From Neoscytalidium dimidiatum (taxonomy: Eukaryota; Ascomycota; Dothideomycetes; Botryosphaeriales; Botryosphaeriaceae), in NCBI GenBank assembly GCA_037367355.1, contig CM074706.1:248001-312000 (forward strand): DNA of 64,000 nucleotides. The letters run 5' to 3'. Positions 54,783 through 64,000 of this stretch are shown here, one piece after another. The first letter of the stretch is position 1. Each line of letters opens with the position of its first letter. The notes beneath the pieces are model-generated. The model was not told the origin of the DNA and ran no database searches. It was given only the letters and a program-made list of their open reading frames with translations. The translations under genes were made by a program, and so were the position numbers.

Positions 54783-56320
54783 ATGGTCTCTAACACTCCG
54801 GCTACTACTATGGAGCGTGCGCGTCCCACTGGCATCTCCGTCCTTGTGGTGGGTGCCGGTCCCGCCGGTCTGGCTTTTGCGATTGAGGGATACCGAAAAG
54901 GACACAACGTCCGTATCATTGAGAAGAAGCCAACGATCGAAGACCTAGGTAAACCTGCGAGCGCCACTTCGCCTAAATATCTCGTCAGCTGAAAACATAG
55001 GTGACATCTTCGGGATCCAGCACTCAGCGCTGCGCACCGCAGAGAAATGGCCCGGGTTTCTCGATCGCCTCGACGCCATCACCTGCACGCGACATATGAC
55101 AGCTAAGAAATACGACGGCACCCCTATCGGCACCTTTCCCACCGGCAACGAGGCGCACCCGGCCGTGACCGTGTTCCGACCAGACTTTCACAATCTGCTG
55201 TTCGAATATCTCGCCGAGCTGGGTGTTACGGTTGAATTCGACCGTGACGTGACGGAATACCGCGAAGACGGAAACCGCGCGTATGTTGTCCTCGCGGACG
55301 GAGAGCAGATCTCCGCAGACGTCGTCGTTGCGGCCGACGGCCTTGGGTCCCGTTCTTGGGCGCTCATAACAGGCGAGAAATCCGAGCCGTTCCACAGCGG
55401 CTTCGCGGTGTATCGCGTCAGCTTTGCTGTAGAGGAAGCGCTGCGGAGCCAGGCTGTCGCTCAGGAGATGAAGGGCAGGGAAGGTTTTCTGGGCTTCTTC
55501 CCCGGCCCGGATTCTCACTTTGTCGCGTGTCTGACTAAGCAGAGGGCGTGCTGGCTTTTGACACACAAGGTTCGCGATGGCTCCCCAAGATCAGCCTAGA
55601 CAGTGCTAACGAGGCGTGGTAGGATGATGGGAAGGGCGCCGAGAGCTGGCGCGCGACGGGTTCGTCCGACGACGCTCGTGCTTGGGTGAATGGTTGGGCG
55701 CCGTTCGTGACAGAGCTTATCAACACCACACCTGAGAAGCGGGTTATCGACTGGAAACTGATGTGGCGGGATCCACAACCAGTCTCCGTCTCCCCGCTCG
55801 GGCGTGTGGTGCAGATCGGCGACGCTGCGCACGCCTTCCTCCCAACATCGGGGAGCGGTGCGACCATGGCGATCGAAGACGCCTACTCTTTGGCGACTTG
55901 CCTGCAGTTGGCTGGTAAAGACAGCATACCTCTAGCGCTAAGGGTCCATAACAAGTTGAGGTACGTGTCCCAGAACATCATCATTAGGCCCGGTTAACAA
56001 GCCCAAGGTTCGAGCGAGTCGCCTGTGCACAGAAGTTAGGCCTCAAGACTAGAGATGCCTACCACCACACGAATTGGGATGCAATCAAGAAAGATCCGGG
56101 CCCTATTACTGAATTTATTCCGAATTGGTTAGCCAACCACGATCCAGAACGCTACGCTAAGGAGAACTTCGACGCGTGTGCCAATCATGTCACCGGGGGA
56201 TCGCCTTTCAAGAATACGAACTTCCCAAAAGGCTATACATACAAGCCTTGGAAGGTGAAGGATTTGATTGAGGCTTCTGATAGGGGCGAACCGCTCGAGG
56301 ATGAGGGAGACTGGTCTTGA
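54783..56320 (+). CDS. FAD-dependent monooxygenase (salicylate hydroxylase / PgaE-like group)
   Basis: Four exons fit: 54783-54948, 55001-55569, 55623-55960 and 56008-56320, with introns of 47-53 nt. Each restores the frame; the GTGCTAACG branch in the second is clear. This gives about 461 residues from the ATG at 54783. GISVLVVGAGPAGLAFAIEGYRKG is the FAD fold and RIIEKKP ends the second strand. VTVFRPDFHNLLFEYLAELGV is the Arg-bearing helix, VVVAADGLGSRSW the DG motif, and VVQIGDAAHAFLPTSGSGATMAIEDAYSLA the GD motif. The C-terminus (PFKNTNFPKGYTYKPW) is typical of fungal salicylate-hydroxylase-like enzymes, many of which act in secondary metabolism. The substrate is unknown. Confidence 0.83.
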
Positions 56321-57927
56321 GGAAAACAAACGATCGGGCGACTATAAGAACGTCCGGGACACTAGTATTCTGCCGGAGGCAATTAAAGATGGCTTTCCAA
56401 TGACGTTGTGGAGCTATAGGCGGCTTATAGAATATTTCTAAAATTCGGTGAGCGTGGCGTGTACCTCGGCGATATAGGTGTTATAAATGAGACTGACATT
56501 CAGTAAAATATCCTAATTATTTGCATAGTCTACATGTCGCCTAGAGCAACGGGTCAAGCTCAATGAATAGCTAGTCAACTACTACATGGAGTCGCTATAC
56601 TTGATATAGAATAAGTGGAATTTAGCGGAGCCGCCATAAGATTTTGCAATAGCCTTAATAATATGTACCTATTTTCTTGAGCGTTCTCATCCAAAACATC
56701 AATAACTTGTATAACTTTCTCATGTTTTGGGATGGATTTAAATTGATTATAAGCCATATTTCAAATACTGATTGCGTAGAGAAAGGCAACAGAACTACTG
56801 GATTCCACCGGTGGAGCGTCACAAACCTCATTAGTCACGATTTAGTAATAACTAAGAACGTCTAAGTATCTGCTCAAAGCTAGAGAAGTCATCGCATACA
56901 CAACCAATAGAAGAATACAAAAGTATCCGACTTACTCGTTTGACTCTTATGCCCAGTACATACATACAAACATTGCACTTAGCATGAGCGAGAGGTGGAA
57001 TAGAGCAATCACCGCACAGACCTATCCATCCTTTAACATAGCTTTCCAGAGTTAGTATTCAGAGGAGTCACGAGGGAGTCGCGATAGCGAGAAATTTGAT
57101 CTGTAAAATTCGCGGATTGCTTCAACCACGTGGCTGTTTCAACTCACATGACAACGTCAGATTTCAGCTGTCGGCCAAGGACGGACGAGTGGCAGGAGAG
57201 AGGGCAAGACGCAAATAGACTAATCGTCCAAATTGCAACAAAACCACACAAACTATTTTCGGCTTTCTTCGCCAATGATCCTACCAAATAATAAATTCTC
57301 AATATAGCGCAATCTTACCTCGATCACTTCCAAACATATTGACCTTTTCTCCTCCGATGTTGTTAAATAGTCCCAACATTTAGAAGAAGCCGATCAACAT
57401 GGTCAGCACGAGCTTCGACAATTTATCCCCTAAATTCAACTTTTCTCAATATTAAGTTCTGGAAAAAGTGAGGCACGGACCCTATTATTGACATTGAGAT
57501 AAGGAAGGTTGTGTCACAGGCGAAGAGGAGGGCTAACAGACCGATCCGTGAATATGCAAATGAGTATGCATTTCCCTTGGCGCTCAGCGAAGATAGGAAG
57601 AAGGTGGATGAATGTTGGGAGTAGCTGGATAGTGAGTATACAAAAAACCTTGGTGGGAAAGGTAAGGGATGTTGTGGAGGATCAGCTCAAATAATTATCA
57701 AACTTTGAGAAAAAGCAAAAGCAATTTTATCCTTCAGACTGCCTCAATCACTTATATGAACGTTGATTGTATATTTGATTATTCTTGTATGCACTAATTC
57801 GGGCCTAGAAAATAGATGATGTAGCCCATTGTCCTGTAGACGAAGGGCATACTTCCGATGTGGTCGTACTCCCAGTGAGCATTTTGTCAATGCCTCATTT
57901 CTCCTTTGTCCTTCATTACCAATGCCA
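56321..57927. other. AT-rich intergenic region
   Basis: Low-GC DNA with no recognised frame. It is less extreme than the 36-43 kb block. Confidence 0.45.
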
Positions 57928-58565
57928 CTACGGTGTTCTCCACTGAGTGAAGGTGCATCCACAATTGTCACGCAGATCATCCATCACAACATCAAGCTCC
58001 CTGCGCACATTCTGGTTCCAGTCATATCTATGAAACGCGTCGAGGAGATTTCCTAGCTTCACGGCCAGCTGCTGAGCACTGAGAACTGTAGTCTGGACTT
58101 TGTACCACTCGGTCCCATAATCTGGAGCAAATACCGTAAGCAGTGTTGCGATATATTCATGTATGGCTACTCAACTTACTGTTTCCGTCGAAGTTAGGCG
58201 TCTTGATATAAGTCCACTCCAGCCACTTCGCGATCCTCCTCGACTGAAGCCGGGCATTTTGATCATAAAACTCCATGAGCGGGACAGTCGAGTTGGTATT
58301 CTCTCTGAAGCTGCCGTCGCTGTGAGCTATCGGTGACAATGCAATGGAACGAGGATTTACTCACGCATATGAGGGGTTGTCCGTTGAATAAGAATCTCGG
58401 AACGTGCCATCCCCAAACTTCAAAAAGAAGCAGGGGCGTCCATTAGGCTGGCTGGAATCAGCAAGGTCAGAGTACCTCTGGAATCTGGCTCACTTGGGAG
58501 ATGGAAAGGCCCTGAGCAGGATCAGGAGTTACAATGCAGTAACAGGTCAAGTCGGATGAGGTCAT
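57928..58565 (-). CDS. Small orphan protein, four exons
   Basis: Four short exons (58494-58565, 58365-58447, 58180-58319, 57928-58121) joined by introns of 46, 45 and 58 nt give one continuous frame of about 162 residues. The introns have normal donors (GTGAGC, GTGAGT, GTAAGT) and CAG acceptors. The start MTSSDLTCYCIVTPDPAQGL has no signal peptide. The middle has CFFLKFGDGTFRDSY and LQSRRIAKWLEWTYIKTPN. The C-terminal half looks helical (LSAQQLAVKLGNLLDAFHRY) and ends with NCGCTFTQWRTP. No family is recognised. Three concordant introns that all preserve the frame argue that it was selected as a gene. The start could lie further upstream. Confidence 0.5.
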
Positions 58566-59490
58566 GATTGAACTGTGTTTCGAAGAGGAGTCTCACAGAG
58601 GTGTTGAGCTCAGCCTTGCGAAACCTTACCCCGCAGCTGAAGGCAGCTTTTGTTCATCTTACATCTATTTTTAGAATCGCTTGAGAGGGTAGCGGGCTTG
58701 CATTGAAATCGTTGCCGCTCGGTCAGCATTTGATCCTCCTCGCATCAGTGGCTTGCTTTGAGCATGAAAGAGGAAAGGGAAAGCCGAAAAAGAGAGAAAG
58801 GCGCACAACTTCGTGCTAGGGAAGGTCAAGCCTAGATCTTCCAAGTCTTTATTTCAAATCATCGAAATGGTAAGTTAATATTCAGTGAGAGGTTGCATGT
58901 AAGGGGTGTTTCACAGCGTTGAGCTTTGACCGCAATGCACCTGCAGGGCTTACATAGCTCACAGGCACGCGAATTTAGAAATGGCTTCCTTTTCCCCGCA
59001 CGTTATCCAGAACTTCTATTCCTCACGTCCGTCTCAGCACTATAAGAGGTGATACAAAGATTCTTGAAACTCAATTACTAGAAGATACACTTTCTAATAG
59101 TCGCCATAGTTTTTAAAGCGTTGCTTCCAGTAGATTGTATAGGAATGTCTTCCGCTATCTAATTATTCGATATCTTACGGTTTATCTTTGTTCATTAGAT
59201 GAGACGGCAGCAGGTTCTCTCCAGAGGTCTCACCGGAATTTTACCATGGTGTTATTCAACATAGTGTCAACAACTCTGCGGATGACCACGTTCGATTGGC
59301 TATGTTGGTTACACAAAAGGAGTCAGCGTTACCTAGACAAGCACCGCCGGTGGTGCGGGACGCCTAATCGTACGATTCCGGTCATGGATTAAGGCGTTAA
59401 GTTCTTGACATACAGGTTTGCTGTTTCTCTTAAGTCCCCAGCGTTCTCCGATCCCCATATGAAAGAAAGTGTAAGTGTAGGATCTCATCC
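58566..59490. other. Intergenic
   Basis: No recognised coding frame. Presumed promoters of the two divergent flanking genes. Confidence 0.45.
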
Positions 59491-60964
59491 ATGGCCTCTG
59501 GACAGGGTCCATACAATACGCTAGAGTTGAATGAGCTTGTCAACGAACATGAAAAGCTCCACAAAGTACGGAACGATGCGTTGTTTCCCGGAGTGGCCGA
59601 GGACAGCTCGAACGTTCTACCGCAGCTCGGCGCCAATCCCGAAGACTTCCCAGAGGCCGTCGATCAAGAACGCGACGCGTATGAGGAAGTGAGCGAAGTG
59701 CGCCGAAAAATACTTGGAATTCACAAAAGAACTTTTTGGCTCATTCTGATAATATTCATCTTAACTGTGATGGGAGCTACAGTTGGTTATTGCCAATGGG
59801 AGGGGCACGTGTGAAAGACAACTCTCACTTCCACATCGTCTAGAACCTCCTTTCTCCCAAGTACATATATTTCAGCCATCAATTATACGCAAGGGAATAC
59901 AGAGCATCATCGGGTATTCTTTCAAATAGCTGGCAACAGCATTTATCATACAGCCTGGAATTCATCTGGAAGAGTCTGGGCGGTATCCCCACTGAGTGAA
60001 TGTCAAAGACAGCAATCTTCCGTCCTCAGAGCTCTTCAAAACGTCAACTTCAGTATCAGCGAGCTTCTATGTATGCTCTTCGAATGTGAGCATCACGGCA
60101 AGAGTTGTACAACTTCATGTAGCGAACCGGAGACACGCCATGCGCCGAATTTAACACTCTACTTCTTTGATTCATCTTCCCGTCTCGGCCAACTACAGAC
60201 CTCGAATCCTGACGATATATCCTGGTCTCTCGGAACATTCGACAGTGACTTCAACGTTCCTGCAGCGTCTTACCTCGCGTCGTACGGCTGCGGTTACCCA
60301 TTCTACCCAGACTACACCGGTGCCTGGTTCTAAGGCGCGGGCGACTACTACCGAGTCGTCGACTCCGCCGGCACCAAAACAAAAGTTGAAAATACGCTCA
60401 CTGCCGAGCGAGACGTCAACATAGTCAAGCCGCCACCGAACTCCAGCATTACCCTCGTACCTCGCTATATTTACGGATGCGATAACACGAACGGAAGCAG
60501 GGCGCCGTACATGTCGCTGTTATACGTGGACTCTGACTTGTTGTACGAGTACCATTACAACATTAGCAGATTTGATTTCATGCGTGAGTGTTACCTGCCC
60601 AGTTCATCCGTCTCGCCGGATGCGAACACCCTAGCTAAATCAATGCTGTCTAGGTATCTTCGACAGCGAATCCGAACCTCATCTTCCTTCCTCCACTCAC
60701 ATCACCGGCTTCAGCTGGGGTTACAACGACATGCTTGGTTCCATCAACGGAATGCAGGTTCTGCATACCACGCCGGGCAGCGAGACCGGAGGGCTATCCG
60801 TCCTACACCTGAACAAGTACAGCTCGGAAGACTGGCAGAGCACCGTTGCCGCAGCTGAGGTGAACCCCTTCAGGGGAGTTGCAGCTTACTCATCTGTCGC
60901 CGCAACCCAGTCAGAGAGGACCTATGCTGTCGTAGAAGAGGAAGGGAAGGTGGAGTTGAGATGA
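59491..60964 (+). pseudogene. Membrane-anchored fucose-lectin-like protein, interrupted by a stop
   Basis: The first exon (ATG 59491, MASGQGPYNTLELNELVNEH) ends with ILGIHKRTFWLILIIFILTV, a single membrane helix preceded by a basic stretch. This is the N-terminal layout of fungal fucose-specific-lectin-like type II membrane proteins. From about 59875 another frame encodes a beta-rich ectodomain: VFFQIAGNSIYHTAWN, LTLYFFDSSSRLGQL, then GCGYPFYPDYTGAWF. A TAA at 60331 interrupts between AWF and GAGDYYRVVDSAG, where a residue such as Tyr would keep the frame. Coding continues (LVPRYIYGCDN, YVDSDLLYEYHYN). After an intron near 60585-60655 it reads GFSWGYNDMLGSINGMQVLH to the stop at 60962. The splice between the membrane exon and the ectodomain could not be resolved. 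It is called a pseudogene on the stop, but a sequence error is possible. Confidence 0.5.
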
Positions 60965-62083
60965 TGGGAGTACTTGCGAGATGGAGATATATAAGGGGTA
61001 GTGGGAACCGTAGATACGGAGGTGTGAACAATTCGTGTGATATTTGTAGTGCGGCATATGCTGGTACGGTCTCTGTGCGTACATTTCTACTCCGTGGCTA
61101 TTTTGTAAGCGGTGAGAGTTATTCTTTGAAGGCAATTTCTCAGATGCCCTCTTCCCTACTGATGAATTGGCCGATTAGTCTCTGATTCTCTATCAGGAAA
61201 GCCGGTGCCTCGCGAAGTTCTTGCAGGCCAGACAGAATGCAAGTATTTCGTTCATGTTTTCCACGTGCCAGATGCAAAGACCTGAAGCAATGGGGTTAGT
61301 ATCAAGGCAAAGTTTTGAGTGGAAGTAATATGGTTTCCGGGGTGTTTTATTAGCACCACAGCACCATTATCCTGGCCCTTCGGTCTGCGGCTGAGCAGCA
61401 ATAGATTTAGACGGTCCCATTCGTTTGCTAGAATCCTTAAGGTATGAATGGATGTACGCCAAGCACAACTAGTTGTCAGCGTTCTTTGTGCCATGCTGAC
61501 AATGAAGGAGACACGAAAGGTATACTCAGCTCCAGAGACCATGGCAGCAGCGCCACGTGCATTCTAGGAAACAAGGCTGCGGCAGGCTGCCAGACTTTCA
61601 AAGGGCCTGACAAGAAGTGGGACAAGATCGCCTGCATTCTGAATCATTTTGGATACAGCTGGTACAGATCGCCAGGCTGTAATCCTTGGTGGTCATCAGC
61701 TCTTCGCCTAATTGGTCGTGTGCCGAGAAGGATGAGACTAAGTGCACGATACGCGTATCGGAAGAGCATAATCATCCTAACGTATCACAGACCGTGCCGG
61801 GATCCGCAAATCCGCAAGGCTGACAGGTGCAGACACGCGTATTTCCCAATTGGCATCTCGAGCACAGCCAGTCTCGGCACATGCAATAGCTGAATTCTCC
61901 ACGATTTCAACCGGTATTTTCCGTTTTTAGGGTATTTGCTATGGCAAAAGATTTCTATTTTGAGTACAAAAGATGCGCGTCTGTGGCGTATGCATATAAT
62001 GACCTGTGCTCTCCCGCTGAGTATATTAGGCCAGCGCCGTCACTCTCATAATTTACTCATCATACCATTGACCTTTGCTCAGT
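60965..62083. other. Intergenic with one unassigned minus-strand frame
   Basis: A 96-codon minus-strand frame with a true ATG (61252-61542, MVSGAEYTFRVSFIVSMAQR) contains TSCAWRTSIHTLRILANEWDR. It looks protein-like but was not recognised and may be a gene fragment. The rest is non-coding. Confidence 0.35.
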
Positions 62084-64000
62084 ATGTCTCCCTACTCTAC
62101 TTTGAGCCAATTCATCTTCTTCCAAGCAGCTGTCACCTTTGCAGCACCTCATATTCCACGCGCCTCTACGATTCAGAGCCAGGGTATTCAATGGACCTCG
62201 TGCGAAATTCCCGGCCAGACCATGCCCATGCTCTGTAGCATCCTTTCCGTTCCACTAGATTATCTGGCTCCCAATTTAAACGAGACCATCGAGCTCAATC
62301 TCTATAAGGTTGCCGCAGTAAAGCAACCTTCGCGAGGAAGCATATTGCTCAACTTTGGCGGCCCTGGAGCTGATTCTGCCAGTAGTCTGGCACCAGGAGC
62401 AGATCGATTTCACAGGTACGACCACCTTGATTGCCGACTGCACTCAACGATAAAGGCTGAAATTCTTTTTAAACAGATACACCGGCGGCTCTTTTGACCT
62501 TGTTGCCTTTGATCCCAGGTAATATTCCAATATCCTCGGTCAGCGGAGGACTGACGAATGGCTCAGGGGAACTGTTCCGAACACTCTCCCGTTCTCGTGT
62601 TTCGGCACCCCTGAAGAGACTACCATGTGGCTAGCACAAAACCGATTCGACGCCGCAAATGCTTCGGACACAGCGATTGGCAACGACTGGGCTATTGCAA
62701 GCCTCTACACGGACACCTGCAAGACCAACTCAAATTTTACAAGCTATGGGAGCTTCATTGGAAGCGCTTATACGGCTAGGGACTTTATCTCGGTGGTGGA
62801 CGCTCTTGGCGAAGATGGACTATTAAGATACTGGGGTAAGAGAAGGAGTGATTACAACGCACATTTAGCTAATCATACGGTGTTAGGAATCTCATATGGC
62901 ACCGCATTAGGAGCAACCATTGCAGCCATGTTTCCAGACCGGATTGATAGGATGCTGTTGGATGCCGTCCAGAACATTCACGAATACTGGCACTACTAGT
63001 AAGTATTGTGATGTCACAATAATTTTGCAACCTTTTCGCTATCAGCCAAATGGAGCTGAGGCAATCTTCGTACGCACAGCTTCAGCAAATGCGGTGATAT
63101 CGGCGTTTGAACGACTGCTTCACCACTCTATGCCTATCATTGAGGCAACTACAACACTCTTGGAGCGACTCGTGCTAGATCCATTGGATAGAATTCTAGG
63201 CTAACCCATCTATCAGTGACGTCGAAATGAGCCTCAGTACAGACAGAACCTTCTCCACATTCCTAGAAGGCTGTTTCGAAGCGGGTAAGGAGAAGTGCGC
63301 GCTTGCCCGCTCCAATAAGACTGCCTCTGCCTTCGAAGACGAATTCTATCACTGGTTGGAGGAAGATCTCAAATACCACCCCTTCGCCGGCCCAGGATTT
63401 GTGATAGACTATACCACGGTTAAAGGTTTGATCTTGACCAGTCTATACACCCACACGTGGCTCCCCGCCTTGGCCGAGTTTCTAGATGCAGCCATGAAAG
63501 GAGAATCATCTGATGCTGACCTTAGCGGCACGGCGTCCGTCTCCGCCGGTGAACCCAGATTCGGCATCGCGTGCGCCGACAAAACGATTAGGACCGATGA
63601 CGTCGACGACGTTATCCCGGCGCTGGAAGAGATGGCGAAGCTGAGCAGAATTGGAGGCGATACTTGGGCTTCTTTTGCGATGCAATGCGCCCAGTGGCCG
63701 ACGGAATCTAAAGAACGATACCTCGGAGACTTCAATGTTCAGACCAAAAACCCCCTCCTAATGATTGGCAACACTTACGACCCCGTCACGCCTTTCGCAT
63801 CTGCGAAGAATGCCAGTGACTCTTTTCCAGGGAGTGTTGCACTAGAGCATAAAGGTTTCGGCGTATGTCATCAACTCTCTCGCCTTGTTCTTTCGTCGTG
63901 GAAGCTAACCATTTCTTTGCGACGCAGCATGGTGCTGTTGCACAGACCTCGTTATGTACCGCCAGCGCTATCCAAGAGTACTTTGTGGACGGCAAGCTAC
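62084..64000 (+). CDS. Secreted alpha/beta-hydrolase, S33/TAP-like peptidase (3' end beyond the window)
   Basis: Six exons fit within the window: 62084-62415, 62477-62518, 62567-62835, 62887-62998, 63217-63862 and 63928 onward. The start MSPYSTLSQFIFFQAAVTFA is a signal peptide. The frame continues with GSILLNFGGPGADSASSL (oxyanion loop, GGPG), YTGGSFDLVAFDPRGTVPNT across two splices, and GISYGTALGATIAAMFPDRI with the nucleophile Ser (G-x-S-x-G). NPLLMIGNTYDPVTPFASA carries the acid Asp of the TAP-like C-terminal domain, and GFGHGAVAQ carries the catalytic His just after the last splice. This matches fungal secreted prolyl/tripeptidyl aminopeptidase-like enzymes of about 550-600 residues, so only a short C-terminus is missing. 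The fourth intron is unusually long (218 nt). Confidence 0.83.

Noticed and set aside
61444..61893. 149-codon plus-strand frame
   Set aside because: No domain similarity, irregular composition, and it overlaps a minus-strand frame that looks more protein-like.
1..64000. tRNA, rRNA, CRISPR arrays or replication origins
   Set aside because: No sequence with tRNA box A/B spacing, rRNA similarity or regularly spaced repeats was noticed. CRISPR is not expected in a fungal nuclear genome.

Overview
This window is nuclear DNA of a filamentous ascomycete (Pezizomycotina, probably Sordariomycetes; that rank is inference). Genes carry many 45-120 nt introns with GTAAGT-like donors and CTAAC/CTGAC-like branch sites. 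HET-domain genes, Zn2Cys6 regulators, a fungal orthodox aquaporin and NmrA-like proteins are present. A roughly 7 kb AT-rich block carries C-to-T and G-to-A damage typical of repeat-induced point mutation (RIP). The window is accessory in character, with functional-looking enzyme clusters between decayed genes and dead transposons.

Layout. 1-8 kb: a PD-(D/E)XK-like (DUF7924-type) gene, a CorA-like membrane protein gene whose 5' end runs into a minisatellite, and a broken HET gene. 8.5-14.1 kb: a compact three-gene set made of a NodC/hyaluronan-synthase-like family 2 glycosyltransferase, a divergently transcribed secreted NodB-type polysaccharide deacetylase, and a membrane acyltransferase-3. 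Together they look like a pathway that makes, deacetylates and O-acylates an extracellular aminopolysaccharide. 14.5-16.2 kb: a truncated MFS gene and a hAT transposase relic. 17.2-28.1 kb: a P450 with a premature stop, a polyol dehydrogenase, an SDR, a Zn2Cys6 regulator and a sugar transporter, plausibly a sugar/polyol catabolic cluster. 28.9-30.7 kb: a large F-box-like hypothetical gene. 32.8-35.2 kb: a second deacetylase with three N-terminal beta-domain repeats.

36.4-43.1 kb: nested, RIP-degraded transposons. A Tc1/mariner-type transposase is split by a 5.25 kb insertion flanked by a 6 bp target duplication. The insertion carries long inverted repeats, an antisense LINE with zinc knuckles and an endonuclease, and a dead coiled-coil ORF. 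43.5-44.9 kb: a second broken HET gene. 46-56 kb: an NmrA-like oxidoreductase, an aquaporin and two flavin monooxygenases. 57.9-64 kb: a small orphan gene, a membrane-anchored lectin-like gene with a stop, and an S33/TAP-like secreted peptidase running off the end.

Exon structures below were derived by hand from reading frame and splice consensus and have no transcript support. Several apparent ORF starts are TTG or GTG and were moved to ATG. No tRNA, rRNA or CRISPR was recognised.
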